A DNA stretch of 6,338 bases, from NCBI GenBank assembly GCA_030587505.1, contig JAUQYY010000392.1, forward strand, positions 1 to 6,338, given 5' to 3'. Every line of letters begins with the position of its first letter. Position 1 is the first letter of the stretch. This document shows positions 1 to 6,184 of the stretch, piece by piece. A model generated the notes under the pieces. That model saw only the letters and a list, made by a program, of their open reading frames with translations, had not been told where the DNA came from and made no database searches. This DNA is from Candidatus Sigynarchaeota archaeon (GTDB lineage: Archaea > Asgardarchaeota > Jordarchaeia > Jordarchaeales > Jordarchaeaceae). The position numbers and the translations under genes are program-made.

Positions 1-2165
1 TTGTGGTAGCAACGGGTGTAAACACCGAGCTTGGCAGAATCGCGGGGATTCTCGAGGAGGTGAAGGAGCCCAAGACTCCCCTGCAGCTCGCTATGAAGAA
101 TCTGGCCAAGTGGCTGATCTGGGTTGCCCTGTTTTTCAGCGTGCTGATACCAACCCTGGCGTTCCTGAGGGGTCAGCCGGTTCAGGAGAGTCTGATCAAC
201 CTCATTCTGCTCGGCTGGTTCCAGGGATGGGTTCCAACGTGGTACATCATGTATCTGTTTGAACCCCTGGGATACATTAGTCTCTCGACCATCGAAACTG
301 CGATTAAATCCCTCTTTGGCCTTAACCCCGTACAGCGGGTACAGCAGCTTATCTTAACGGGCTTGTCGCTGGCTTTCGTCACCGTCCCTGAGGAGCTGCC
401 CATAATCATCACCATGGTTCTGGGCCTTGGAGCCTACGCGCTGTCGAAGAGGAATTCGATTGTTAAGAGGCTCAGAGCGGCTGAAACGCTGGGAAGCGTC
501 ACGGTGATTTGTACCGACAAGACGGGCACCATAACTATGAACAAGATGGCCCTGAAAACAGTCTACGCCGACGACCAAATAGCAGAGGTCTCAGCTCTTA
601 AAGATTCCAGCCAGAAAATCTTGGAGGCGGGGCTGCTTTCCTGCGAGGCTTTCAGCACCGTAAAGAGCGGAAAAGACGTGTACAGAAATCCGATCAGTGT
701 AGCCATTCTCGAAGCAGCTAAGAAAAACAAAATCGACACCAGGCAGCTGCGGAAGAAACACCAGATAAGAGCAAAGTTCGTCTTTGACAGAGAGCGCAAG
801 ATGGAATCCTACGTCTATGAAAATATGGAAGACGGGGAGTTGTACGTCTTCTCCTCGGGGGCACCGGAATCAATCATAGACAGGTCCTCAACTAGACTAG
901 TGAACGGGGACGAGGTTGACTTCATAACGGCTGAGAAAATGAGGGTCAAAGAAGTCGTGGCAGAGATGGCGAGTGGCGGCGAGAGGCTGATAGCTCTCGC
1001 TTACAGAAGACTCTCTAAGAGTGAGGAGCTGGAAGTGGGTAGCGTTGAAAGGAACCTGGTGTTTCTGGGTGTGATTGGCTTCATTGATCCGCCGAGGCCC
1101 GAGGTTAGAGACGCCATACGGTCGTGTCAGCGGGCTGGGATAAGGGTTGTGATGATTACCGGCGACCATCCCGAGACGGCGAAGGCCATAGCTTCGAGCG
1201 TGGGGCTGGACACCGATGCGGGTGTTCTCACGGGCGCCGAGATATCCGGGATGAGTGACAGGGAGCTCAGGAGAGCGGTGAAAAGGATTTCGGTTTTTGC
1301 GAGGGCGACTCCGGAGCACAAGCTGAGAATCGTGAGGCTTCTTAAAAAGCAGGGTGAGGTTGTTGCCGTTACGGGGGACGGTATAAACGACGCTCCGGCT
1401 CTCAAGGAGGCTCAGATCGGAATTGCGATGGGTATCCGTGGCACGGATGTGGCTAAGGAGACCGCCGACATGGTTCTCGCCGACGACAACTTCGCAACCG
1501 TTGAGACAGCGGTGAGAGAGGGGCGAAAGATATACGATAATCTCAGGAAGGGTGTACGCTACTATCTCGGTGTGAAGGTTGCCCTCGTGGCCATTTTCAT
1601 ACTCCCGATTCTGCTAGGCATACCCTTGCCCTTCGCTCCAATTCAGATCATTGTTCTGGAGCTGTTCATGGACCTGGCTGCTTCTGCTACCTTTGTGGCT
1701 GAGCCCGCGGAGTCTGACATAATGGCTAGGCCGCCGCGTGACCCCAAGGAGCGGTTCATGACAAGGACTCTGCAGACGGGTATTTTCCTTAACGGGGTTT
1801 CACTCTTCACAGCCGTGTCCCTTTGCTACCTGTTCGCCTACTACCAGACGCTAAACATAACCACAGCCCAGACGGTGGCGTTCGCAGCGTGGATGATTGG
1901 ACACATACTCCTGGCGTTTAACTCTCGCTCCGACAGGGAAACACTCCACAGCCTGGGTCTCACCTCGAACAGGGTGATGATCATCTGGGCTGTTCTAGCG
2001 GTGGCGTTCCTCGTACTGGCGACCGTTATGCCCCCACTACAGGATGTTCTGAAGATAACCTCGCTGAGCCCAACGGACTGGGCGGTAGTGCTCATCATAA
2101 CCTTCGCGTGTACCTTCTGGCTGGAGGTCAAGAAGTACGTTCAACTCAGGCTCGCGAAAAGGTAA
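1..2165 (+). CDS. P-type cation-transporting ATPase (P2-like), 5'-truncated by the window
   Basis: Integral membrane pump that couples ATP hydrolysis, via a phospho-aspartate, to cation transport. The frame is open at the window edge: the GTG at 3 is an internal Val at the end of the actuator domain, so roughly 170-190 N-terminal residues, including TGE and M1-M2, are outside. Numbering from base 3, I see M3 (34-54), M4 with PEELP (129-133), the phosphorylation motif DKTGT (D172), nucleotide-domain FDRERK (261-266), SGAPE (285-289), TGD (386-388), GDGINDAP (458-465), M5-M6 (about 520-565) and M7-M10 up to 710. All catalytic P-domain motifs are intact. Oddities are a long M3-M4 insertion (about 57-113), KGAPE reading SGAPE, and non-Ca2+ residues at the ion site (K525, E553, D557, H634). 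The family is certain. The transported ion is not; H+ or another monovalent ion is a guess. It stops at TAA 2163-2165. Confidence 0.95.
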   Translation, partial: VVATGVNTELGRIAGILEEVKEPKTPLQLAMKNLAKWLIWVALFFSVLIPTLAFLRGQPVQESLINLILLGWFQGWVPTWYIMYLFEPLGYISLSTIETAIKSLFGLNPVQRVQQLILTGLSLAFVTVPEELPIIITMVLGLGAYALSKRNSIVKRLRAAETLGSVTVICTDKTGTITMNKMALKTVYADDQIAEVSALKDSSQKILEAGLLSCEAFSTVKSGKDVYRNPISVAILEAAKKNKIDTRQLRKKHQIRAKFVFDRERKMESYVYENMEDGELYVFSSGAPESIIDRSSTRLVNGDEVDFITAEKMRVKEVVAEMASGGERLIALAYRRLSKSEELEVGSVERNLVFLGVIGFIDPPRPEVRDAIRSCQRAGIRVVMITGDHPETAKAIASSVGLDTDAGVLTGAEISGMSDRELRRAVKRISVFARATPEHKLRIVRLLKKQGEVVAVTGDGINDAPALKEAQIGIAMGIRGTDVAKETADMVLADDNFATVETAVREGRKIYDNLRKGVRYYLGVKVALVAIFILPILLGIPLPFAPIQIIVLELFMDLAASATFVAEPAESDIMARPPRDPKERFMTRTLQTGIFLNGVSLFTAVSLCYLFAYYQTLNITTAQTVAFAAWMIGHILLAFNSRSDRETLHSLGLTSNRVMIIWAVLAVAFLVLATVMPPLQDVLKITSLSPTDWAVVLIITFACTFWLEVKKYVQLRLAKR

Positions 2166-2209
2166 AAAGGACTGAAAAACCGGCAATACGCCAACAATTT
2201 CCCAATTCC

Positions 2210-2258
2210 TTTTTATTTCACCATTACTCATTTTTAGTATTAGAGGTACTATAATATT
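2210..2258 (+). promoter_or_regulatory. Candidate TATA boxes for the PPP phosphatase gene
   Basis: The 102-base gap holds three AT-rich boxes: TTTTTATTT at 2210-2218, TTTTTAGT at 2231-2238 and TATAATATT at 2250-2258. Neither candidate ATG (2268 or 2283) has a Shine-Dalgarno sequence, so a leaderless or very short-leader message is likely. The box at 2250-2258 is centred about 29 bases before ATG 2283, and that at 2231-2238 about 33 before ATG 2268. The first T-run (2210-2214) could instead be a U-tract terminator of the ATPase transcript. Which box is used cannot be decided by reading. Confidence 0.45.
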
Positions 2259-2267
2259 GGGGCTGTT

Positions 2268-3131
2268 ATGGTTGTGGTTGGAATGAAACTGGACCTGGAG
2301 CTGCTTGTAAACAAGCCTGACACGGTTTCTGAGTTGGGTGAAGTAGAGATTCGCGAGCTCATCCAAGAGGCGCAAACCCTTTTTGAGGGTGAGCGTAGGC
2401 TGGTTCGCTTCGACGCCGACAGAATTCTTATCGTTGGGGACACTCACGGAGACATGGAGTCCACCATACCCATTGTGCGCCGCTTCCTGAGGGAAGGGTA
2501 CGACGGTGCGATCTTTCTGGGAGACTACGTGGACAGAGGATTGATGCAGATCGAAAACATTAACTATCTGCTGGCACTGAAGCTTTTACACCCCGATAGG
2601 GTGGTGCTTCTCAGAGGAAACCACGAGACGCCTCTGGCAAACCGGCACTACGGCTTCATGAGCGAGGTTGTAACGAGCCTCTCGTACGACTTCTACGGCC
2701 TCTACGCGAAACTGTTTTCCTATCTTCCGTACGCCTCCCTCGTGAATGGGGAGATTCTCTGCCTGCACGGGGGATTGGCGAAGGGTCTAAACACACTCAA
2801 GCAGATAGAGGAGCTGCCGAGAGAGGTTGAGGTTTCAAATCCCATTCTCTTCCAGCTGCTCTGGAACGATCCAAGGGACGGTATAAAAGGCTTCGCCCCT
2901 AGTGACAGGGGTGAGGGCATATTCTACTTCGGGAGAGATGTCTACGAAGCCTTCGCCGAAAGCAACAAAATAAGGTACATGGTGAGGGCTCACGAGGTCT
3001 TCAGAAACGGTTTCCACTGGTTCTTTGATGGCAGCGTGCTGAGCCTCTTCTCCGCATGCAACTACACCGTGCCGGTGGCGGCGAAGGTGGCCGAACTATC
3101 CAAGACAGACCTAACCGTAATCCCCATCTAA
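2268..3131 (+). CDS. PPP-family serine/threonine protein phosphatase (PP1/PP2A-like)
   Basis: Cytoplasmic metal-dependent phosphatase that removes phosphate from Ser/Thr of proteins. All PPP signatures are present in order: GDTHG (57-61; D58, H60), GDYVDRG (85-91; D86, R90), RGNHE (116-120; N118, H119), LHGG (166-169; H167), LLWNDPRD (197-204), SDRG (212-215; R214, equivalent to PP1 Arg221), RAHEV (240-244; H242) and FSACNY (261-266), so the two-metal site and phosphate-binding arginines are complete. At 287 residues it is a catalytic core with no added domain, signal peptide or membrane segment. FSACNY differs from the eukaryotic FSAPNY, and the following PP1 Cys273 is Thr267. I kept the first ATG (2268), but ATG 2283 gives a more natural N-terminus (MKLDLELL) and fits the TATA-like box at 2250-2258. 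No kinase is adjacent; it is probably monocistronic and is convergent with the GH31 gene. Confidence 0.95.
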   Translation: MVVVGMKLDLELLVNKPDTVSELGEVEIRELIQEAQTLFEGERRLVRFDADRILIVGDTHGDMESTIPIVRRFLREGYDGAIFLGDYVDRGLMQIENINYLLALKLLHPDRVVLLRGNHETPLANRHYGFMSEVVTSLSYDFYGLYAKLFSYLPYASLVNGEILCLHGGLAKGLNTLKQIEELPREVEVSNPILFQLLWNDPRDGIKGFAPSDRGEGIFYFGRDVYEAFAESNKIRYMVRAHEVFRNGFHWFFDGSVLSLFSACNYTVPVAAKVAELSKTDLTVIPI

Positions 3132-3170
3132 AACACTAAAAGCATTACACGCTCCCGACGTTTGTTCCCA

Positions 3171-5585
3171 CTATAAACTTATCTCAATGGTTTCTCTCTT
3201 TCCTCGGTCCGGAATTCTTACAACCACTATTTTTTCCTTCTCCAGGTAGGTCCACCCAGCGTCACCTTCTCTGAGTCCGCTCTCCGAAGAAAAAACGTTC
3301 AATGTTTCCCCGTTCCACGATACCCCGCCTGGTTTCTGTTCAACACCGTTGAACCTCAACTCGTAGGACCTCGTACCGGGGTCGTATTCTCCCTGCCTCT
3401 CGTCAATTTCCAAGTTTATGCTATTCTCGGTTTTCGTGCACGTGTAGTCAACTAGGAGAAACTCTCCCTTGGTGTAGTTGAGGGTTACACCGTCGTCCTC
3501 GTAGTACTGGACCCTTGAGGTCCCAGAGGGGTATACGGATAGTATTAGCGGGTCAATGGGTTTCTCGTCAGAGTACTGGGCCACGTCCCGCATTGGGATA
3601 ATGGCACCCCCACGAACATAGATGGGCAAAACATCCAGGGGCGCCTCGGCTATGATTGGGAAGGCTCCGTCGTGTCTCTCGTTGGTCCAGAAGTCGAACC
3701 ACTCGCCCTCGGGCAGGTAGACGGTGCGCGTCGTGACTCCCTCATAGACCATGGGTGCAACGAGCAGCCAGTCTCCCACCATGAACTGCCTTTCAGAGAT
3801 GTATCCGTCCATGGTTCCAACCAGCACGTTGGGGTCCTCGGGAAAGTCGATGAACATCGCGCGCATAACAGGGACCCCTGTTTTGGATGCTTGGTAGAAG
3901 CAGTTGTACAGGTAGGGGAGCAGTCGGTAGCGCAGCTCAATGTACTTTCGGGCGATTTTTTCAACCTCCTCTCCGAATGTCCAGGGTTCTTGGTCGCGGG
4001 TGCCTTGCATTGTGTGGTTCCTGCAGAAGGGGTAGAAGACGCCGAGTTGGATCCAGCGGGCGAAGAGCTCCGGTGAGGGGTCCCTTCTAAATCCCCCGAT
4101 GTCAACGCCCACGAAGGGTTCCCCGGAGATTCCAATGTTGAGGCACATGGGTATGCTTAGGCGGAGCTGCTCCCAGCTGCTCTCGTTGTCACCGGTCCAG
4201 ACAGCCGCGTAGCGCTGAATACCCGAGAAGGCGGCTCTCGACAGGATGAACGGCCGAGTGTTCGGCCGCAGGCGGAGCAGTCCCTCATAAATCGCCTGAA
4301 CCATCAACAAGCCGTAGACATTATGAATTTCGCGGTGGTCGGTTAGCCTCCCGTCCGCGTTGTGTACCGCGTCCAGCGACATGGTGTTCTTTGAGGGAAA
4401 AACAGAGGGCTCGTTCATGTCCGCCCATATGCCCACTACTCCCGTGTCCATGAGGTCTTTGAAGAGGCTTCCCCACCACTCCCTTGTCTTGGAGTTCGCG
4501 AAGTCTGGAAAGTGGCACTCCCCGGGCCAAACCACGCCGCTGAACAGCTCCCCGCTAGGCAGCCGAACAAAGTGGTTCCCCGAAACACCCTGATCGTGAA
4601 CGTGGTATCCCTCCTCCGCCTTTATTCCTGGGTCGATTATCACAACGGTTCTGAATCCCTGTTCGCGGAGGTCGGAGACCAGCTTCTTGGGGTTTGGGAA
4701 CCTTTCCCTATCCCATGTGAAGCACCTGAACCCGTCCATGTAATCCGCGTCGAGCCAGATGACATCGCACGGGATTCTACGCTTCCTAAACTCGGACGCC
4801 ACCTCTCTTACTCTGCTTTCGGGGTAGTAGCTCCAGCGGCACTGGTGATACCCCAGGGACCAGATTGGCGGGAGGGGCATCCTGCCCGTCAGCTCGGTGT
4901 AGTGGAAAATAACCTCCTTGGGTTTGGGTCCGTAGATGAAGTAGTAGTCTAGAGAGCCGCCGGTGGCTCCGAATGAGTAGTAGTCCGGGGACTCCTTTCC
5001 CATGTCGAAGGATGTGCGGTAGGCGTTGTCGAGGAAGATGCCGTAGCTTCTCCCCTCCCTCAGCGCCATGAAGAAGGGGAACGACTCGTAGAGGGGATCG
5101 GTGGGCGTGTAGTGGTATATGTTGTCAGTGTTCCACATGGTGAGTGCCTGTTCACGCTTGTCGAGGGGGCCCGCCTTCTCCCCGAAACCGAAGTAGCACT
5201 CCCCCTCAGGCATCTCCTTCCAGCAGCGCACCTGCTCCCCGTCCCACGCCATACCCTTGGAGTCGTCACGGCTGATCAGCCAACCGTTAGGGGCATAGAA
5301 CTCCAACCTGCAAGGATTCCTGCGTATCCGCAGGGTCAACCTATCTGTTTTGATCCTGAGAAACTCTTCCTCCTCGCTGAACTCGAATTTCGGAGCTCGA
5401 CGTTCTCGACTAACGACCGCCCAGGAATCCCCGGTGGTCTGGTTGGGGGTTATGAGGCGGACTCGGAACACGTTTGAGCTTATAACCGTGATTTCCACTC
5501 CCAGCTCTCCACAATCAATCTCCAAAACATTGTTTCTCAAATTATGCTTCTGTATTGCGCCAACGGAAATCCACTGCGCCCTCAA
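3171..5585 (-). CDS. GH31 alpha-glucosidase
   Basis: Retaining glycoside hydrolase that releases glucose from the non-reducing end of alpha-linked oligosaccharides (maltose, maltooligosaccharides). It lacks a signal peptide, so a cytoplasmic role is inferred. The 804 residues show the family layout: N-terminal beta-sandwich (about 1-235, with WNTDNIYHYTPTDPLYESFP at 151-170), (beta/alpha)8 barrel (about 236-575) and two C-terminal beta domains. The nucleophile is D389 in WADMNE (387-392) and the general acid/base D466 in WTGDN (463-467). HNVYG (421-425), VDIGGF (494-499) and the substrate-binding RNH (523-525) are also present. WADMNE, rather than the KTDFGE type of YicI-like alpha-xylosidases, favours alpha-glucosidase. 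The start is TTG at 5585-5583: an in-frame TAG lies directly upstream, GGAGGTG sits 9 bases before it, and no ATG occurs until residue 112. It ends at TAG 3173-3171, 39 bases from the convergent phosphatase gene. Confidence 0.95.
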   Translation of the reverse strand: MRAQWISVGAIQKHNLRNNVLEIDCGELGVEITVISSNVFRVRLITPNQTTGDSWAVVSRERRAPKFEFSEEEEFLRIKTDRLTLRIRRNPCRLEFYAPNGWLISRDDSKGMAWDGEQVRCWKEMPEGECYFGFGEKAGPLDKREQALTMWNTDNIYHYTPTDPLYESFPFFMALREGRSYGIFLDNAYRTSFDMGKESPDYYSFGATGGSLDYYFIYGPKPKEVIFHYTELTGRMPLPPIWSLGYHQCRWSYYPESRVREVASEFRKRRIPCDVIWLDADYMDGFRCFTWDRERFPNPKKLVSDLREQGFRTVVIIDPGIKAEEGYHVHDQGVSGNHFVRLPSGELFSGVVWPGECHFPDFANSKTREWWGSLFKDLMDTGVVGIWADMNEPSVFPSKNTMSLDAVHNADGRLTDHREIHNVYGLLMVQAIYEGLLRLRPNTRPFILSRAAFSGIQRYAAVWTGDNESSWEQLRLSIPMCLNIGISGEPFVGVDIGGFRRDPSPELFARWIQLGVFYPFCRNHTMQGTRDQEPWTFGEEVEKIARKYIELRYRLLPYLYNCFYQASKTGVPVMRAMFIDFPEDPNVLVGTMDGYISERQFMVGDWLLVAPMVYEGVTTRTVYLPEGEWFDFWTNERHDGAFPIIAEAPLDVLPIYVRGGAIIPMRDVAQYSDEKPIDPLILSVYPSGTSRVQYYEDDGVTLNYTKGEFLLVDYTCTKTENSINLEIDERQGEYDPGTRSYELRFNGVEQKPGGVSWNGETLNVFSSESGLREGDAGWTYLEKEKIVVVRIPDRGKRETIEISL

Positions 5586-5594
5586 CTAGGTCTG

Positions 5595-5601
5595 CACCTC
5601 C
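5595..5601 (-). promoter_or_regulatory. Shine-Dalgarno site of the GH31 gene
   Basis: On the minus strand this reads GGAGGTG, a near-perfect match to the archaeal 16S 3' end, with 9 bases between it and the TTG start codon. It fixes TTG as the start. Confidence 0.8.
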
Positions 5602-5629
5602 AGGAAAAACTTTTTCGCCTAGAAACAGA

Positions 5630-5660
5630 ATTAAAAATGGGGAAAGACAAATAAAAAACT
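5630..5660 (-). promoter_or_regulatory. TATA-like boxes of the GH31 gene
   Basis: The minus strand has two T-rich boxes: TTTTTAAT around 5630-5638 and TTTTTTATTT around 5650-5659. Starts about 26 bases downstream would fall near 5608 or 5629. Either gives a 20-45 base leader that includes the ribosome binding site. The choice between them is open. Confidence 0.5.
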
Positions 5661-5662
5661 AT

Positions 5663-5682
5663 TCACCACCCAGAAGGTGTGA
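5663..5682. promoter_or_regulatory. Imperfect palindrome next to the GH31 TATA region (possible operator)
   Basis: The sequence TCACCACC-CAGAA-GGTGTGA is an inverted repeat of seven base pairs with one bulged C around a five-base spacer. It lies a few bases upstream (GH31 direction) of the distal TATA-like box, where archaeal activators often bind. It has TCAC/GTGA ends but not the spacing of the Thermococcales TATCAC-N5-GTGATA sugar motif, so no regulator can be named. It could also be chance. Confidence 0.3.
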
Positions 5683-5750
5683 CTTCGAGAATGTAAACGA
5701 AAGAACATGAATTATTTCCTCCGTTTGGGTGGTATGAGTCCAAATGGATA

Positions 5751-5784
5751 TCTTTATGAGCTTGAAGGTTAATGAAGTAAGGTG
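5751..5784 (+). promoter_or_regulatory. TATA-like box and Shine-Dalgarno of a possible decayed gene
   Basis: TCTTTATG at 5751-5758 resembles an archaeal box A, and AAGGTG at 5779-5784 lies five bases before ATG 5790. Together they look like the expression signals of a real gene, yet that ATG opens only seven codons before a stop. This is the main reason to suspect a frameshifted gene here. Confidence 0.35.
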
Positions 5785-5789
5785 TAAAA

Positions 5790-6095
5790 ATGACGGTTGA
5801 AAATCGTAATTAAGAAACACTCAGAGGGTTGCGTAAACTACCTACTTGTCGCTGGTTGGCGAGGGAGAGATGTGTGAAGAGGCCTCGGAGAACGTAAAAA
5901 TCCTTAATCATTTTCCATAAGGAAACTTAGAAAACTGGTGAAAGTTTGTTATTGCTGTAGCAGGAGTATGAAAGAAGTCTCCAAGAGACGCTTCTAATCG
6001 TAAGGCTTATTGTGGAAACTGGAGAGTACGGTTCAAAGGTGAAGAAGAGTATAGGGTTCGATTGCGTTGGGGAAATCGTGTTCAGATTATCGTAA
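5790..6095 (+). pseudogene. Possible frameshifted remnant of a small unknown gene
   Basis: From ATG 5790 the frame reads MTVENRN and stops at 5811-5813. Shifting frame near 5797-5803 opens a protein-like run, KIVIKKHSEGCVNYLLVA, stopping at 5875-5877. A second shift continues as LVGEGEMCEEASENVKILNH, stopping at 5918-5920. A third open run follows at about 5911-5997 (KLRKLVKVCYCC and onward), and a fourth at 5961-6095 ends in GSKVKKSIGFDCVGEIVFRL before TAA 6093-6095. Each run looks like plausible coding sequence and the breaks need only one-base shifts, which would fit a decayed protein of about 100 residues. I do not recognise the family. AT-rich non-coding DNA with chance open stretches is a real alternative. 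Confidence 0.3.
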
Positions 6096-6111
6096 GGTAT
6101 AATCAACAACA

Positions 6112-6122
6112 CATATATTTTA
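6112..6122 (+). promoter_or_regulatory. TATA-like box of the nucleotidyltransferase gene
   Basis: CATATATTTTA is a good archaeal box A candidate. A start about 26 bases downstream, near 6143, would give a leader of about 40 bases carrying the GAGGTGA site. That leader also has a small hairpin, TCATC-AAAA-GATGA (6142-6155). Confidence 0.5.
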
Positions 6123-6171
6123 AGGGTCGCAGTCCAAACTTTCATCAAAAGATGATGAGTTACAATTGGAT

Positions 6172-6178
6172 GAGGTGA
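6172..6178 (+). promoter_or_regulatory. Shine-Dalgarno site of the nucleotidyltransferase gene
   Basis: GAGGTGA sits six bases before ATG 6185, ideal archaeal spacing, and supports this start. Confidence 0.75.
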
Positions 6179-6184
6179 ACATAA

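Larger units (their letters stand above)
5586..6184. other. About 600 bases without an intact gene
   Basis: This divergent intergenic stretch holds the GH31 promoter and leader (5586-5660), a palindrome (5663-5682), a gene-like start with broken frames (5751-6095) and the promoter and ribosome binding site of the nucleotidyltransferase gene (6112-6178). I see no tRNA, rRNA, CRISPR repeats or complete insertion sequence. GC content is clearly lower than in the three large genes (for example 23 of 60 bases in 5881-5940, against 36 of 60 in 4861-4920). Confidence 0.7.

Noticed and set aside
897..1319. Minus-strand open frame of 140 codons
   Set aside because: It lies wholly inside the ATPase P-domain coding region, has no ribosome binding site or recognisable motif, and is a shadow of a conserved gene.
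2037..2447. Minus-strand open frame of 136 codons spanning the ATPase-phosphatase gap
   Set aside because: It overlaps the conserved ends of two genes on the other strand, including the phosphatase GDTHG region, and its product resembles no family I know.
3132..3170. Possible bidirectional terminator in the convergent gap
   Set aside because: The gap has no stem-loop and no run of five or more T on either strand, only CTTTTAG on the minus strand, so no terminator can be supported.
3672..4076. Plus-strand open frame of 134 codons inside the GH31 gene
   Set aside because: It is antisense to conserved GH31 C-terminal barrel sequence and shows no independent coding evidence.
4512..4952. Plus-strand open frame of 146 codons inside the GH31 gene
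   Set aside because: It is antisense to the conserved GH31 barrel (LDADYMDG region). It reflects GC-rich codon bias and has no start signals.
5674..5785. AAGGTGT repeated at 5674-5680 and 5779-5785
   Set aside because: Two copies of a seven-base word about 100 bases apart are expected by chance; the second is adequately explained as a ribosome binding site.
5927..6148. Minus-strand open frame of 73 codons in the gene-poor region
   Set aside because: It has a serine-, threonine- and isoleucine-rich composition with no motif. I found no convincing ribosome binding site, and it runs across the TATA-like box of the nucleotidyltransferase gene. Low-confidence noise.
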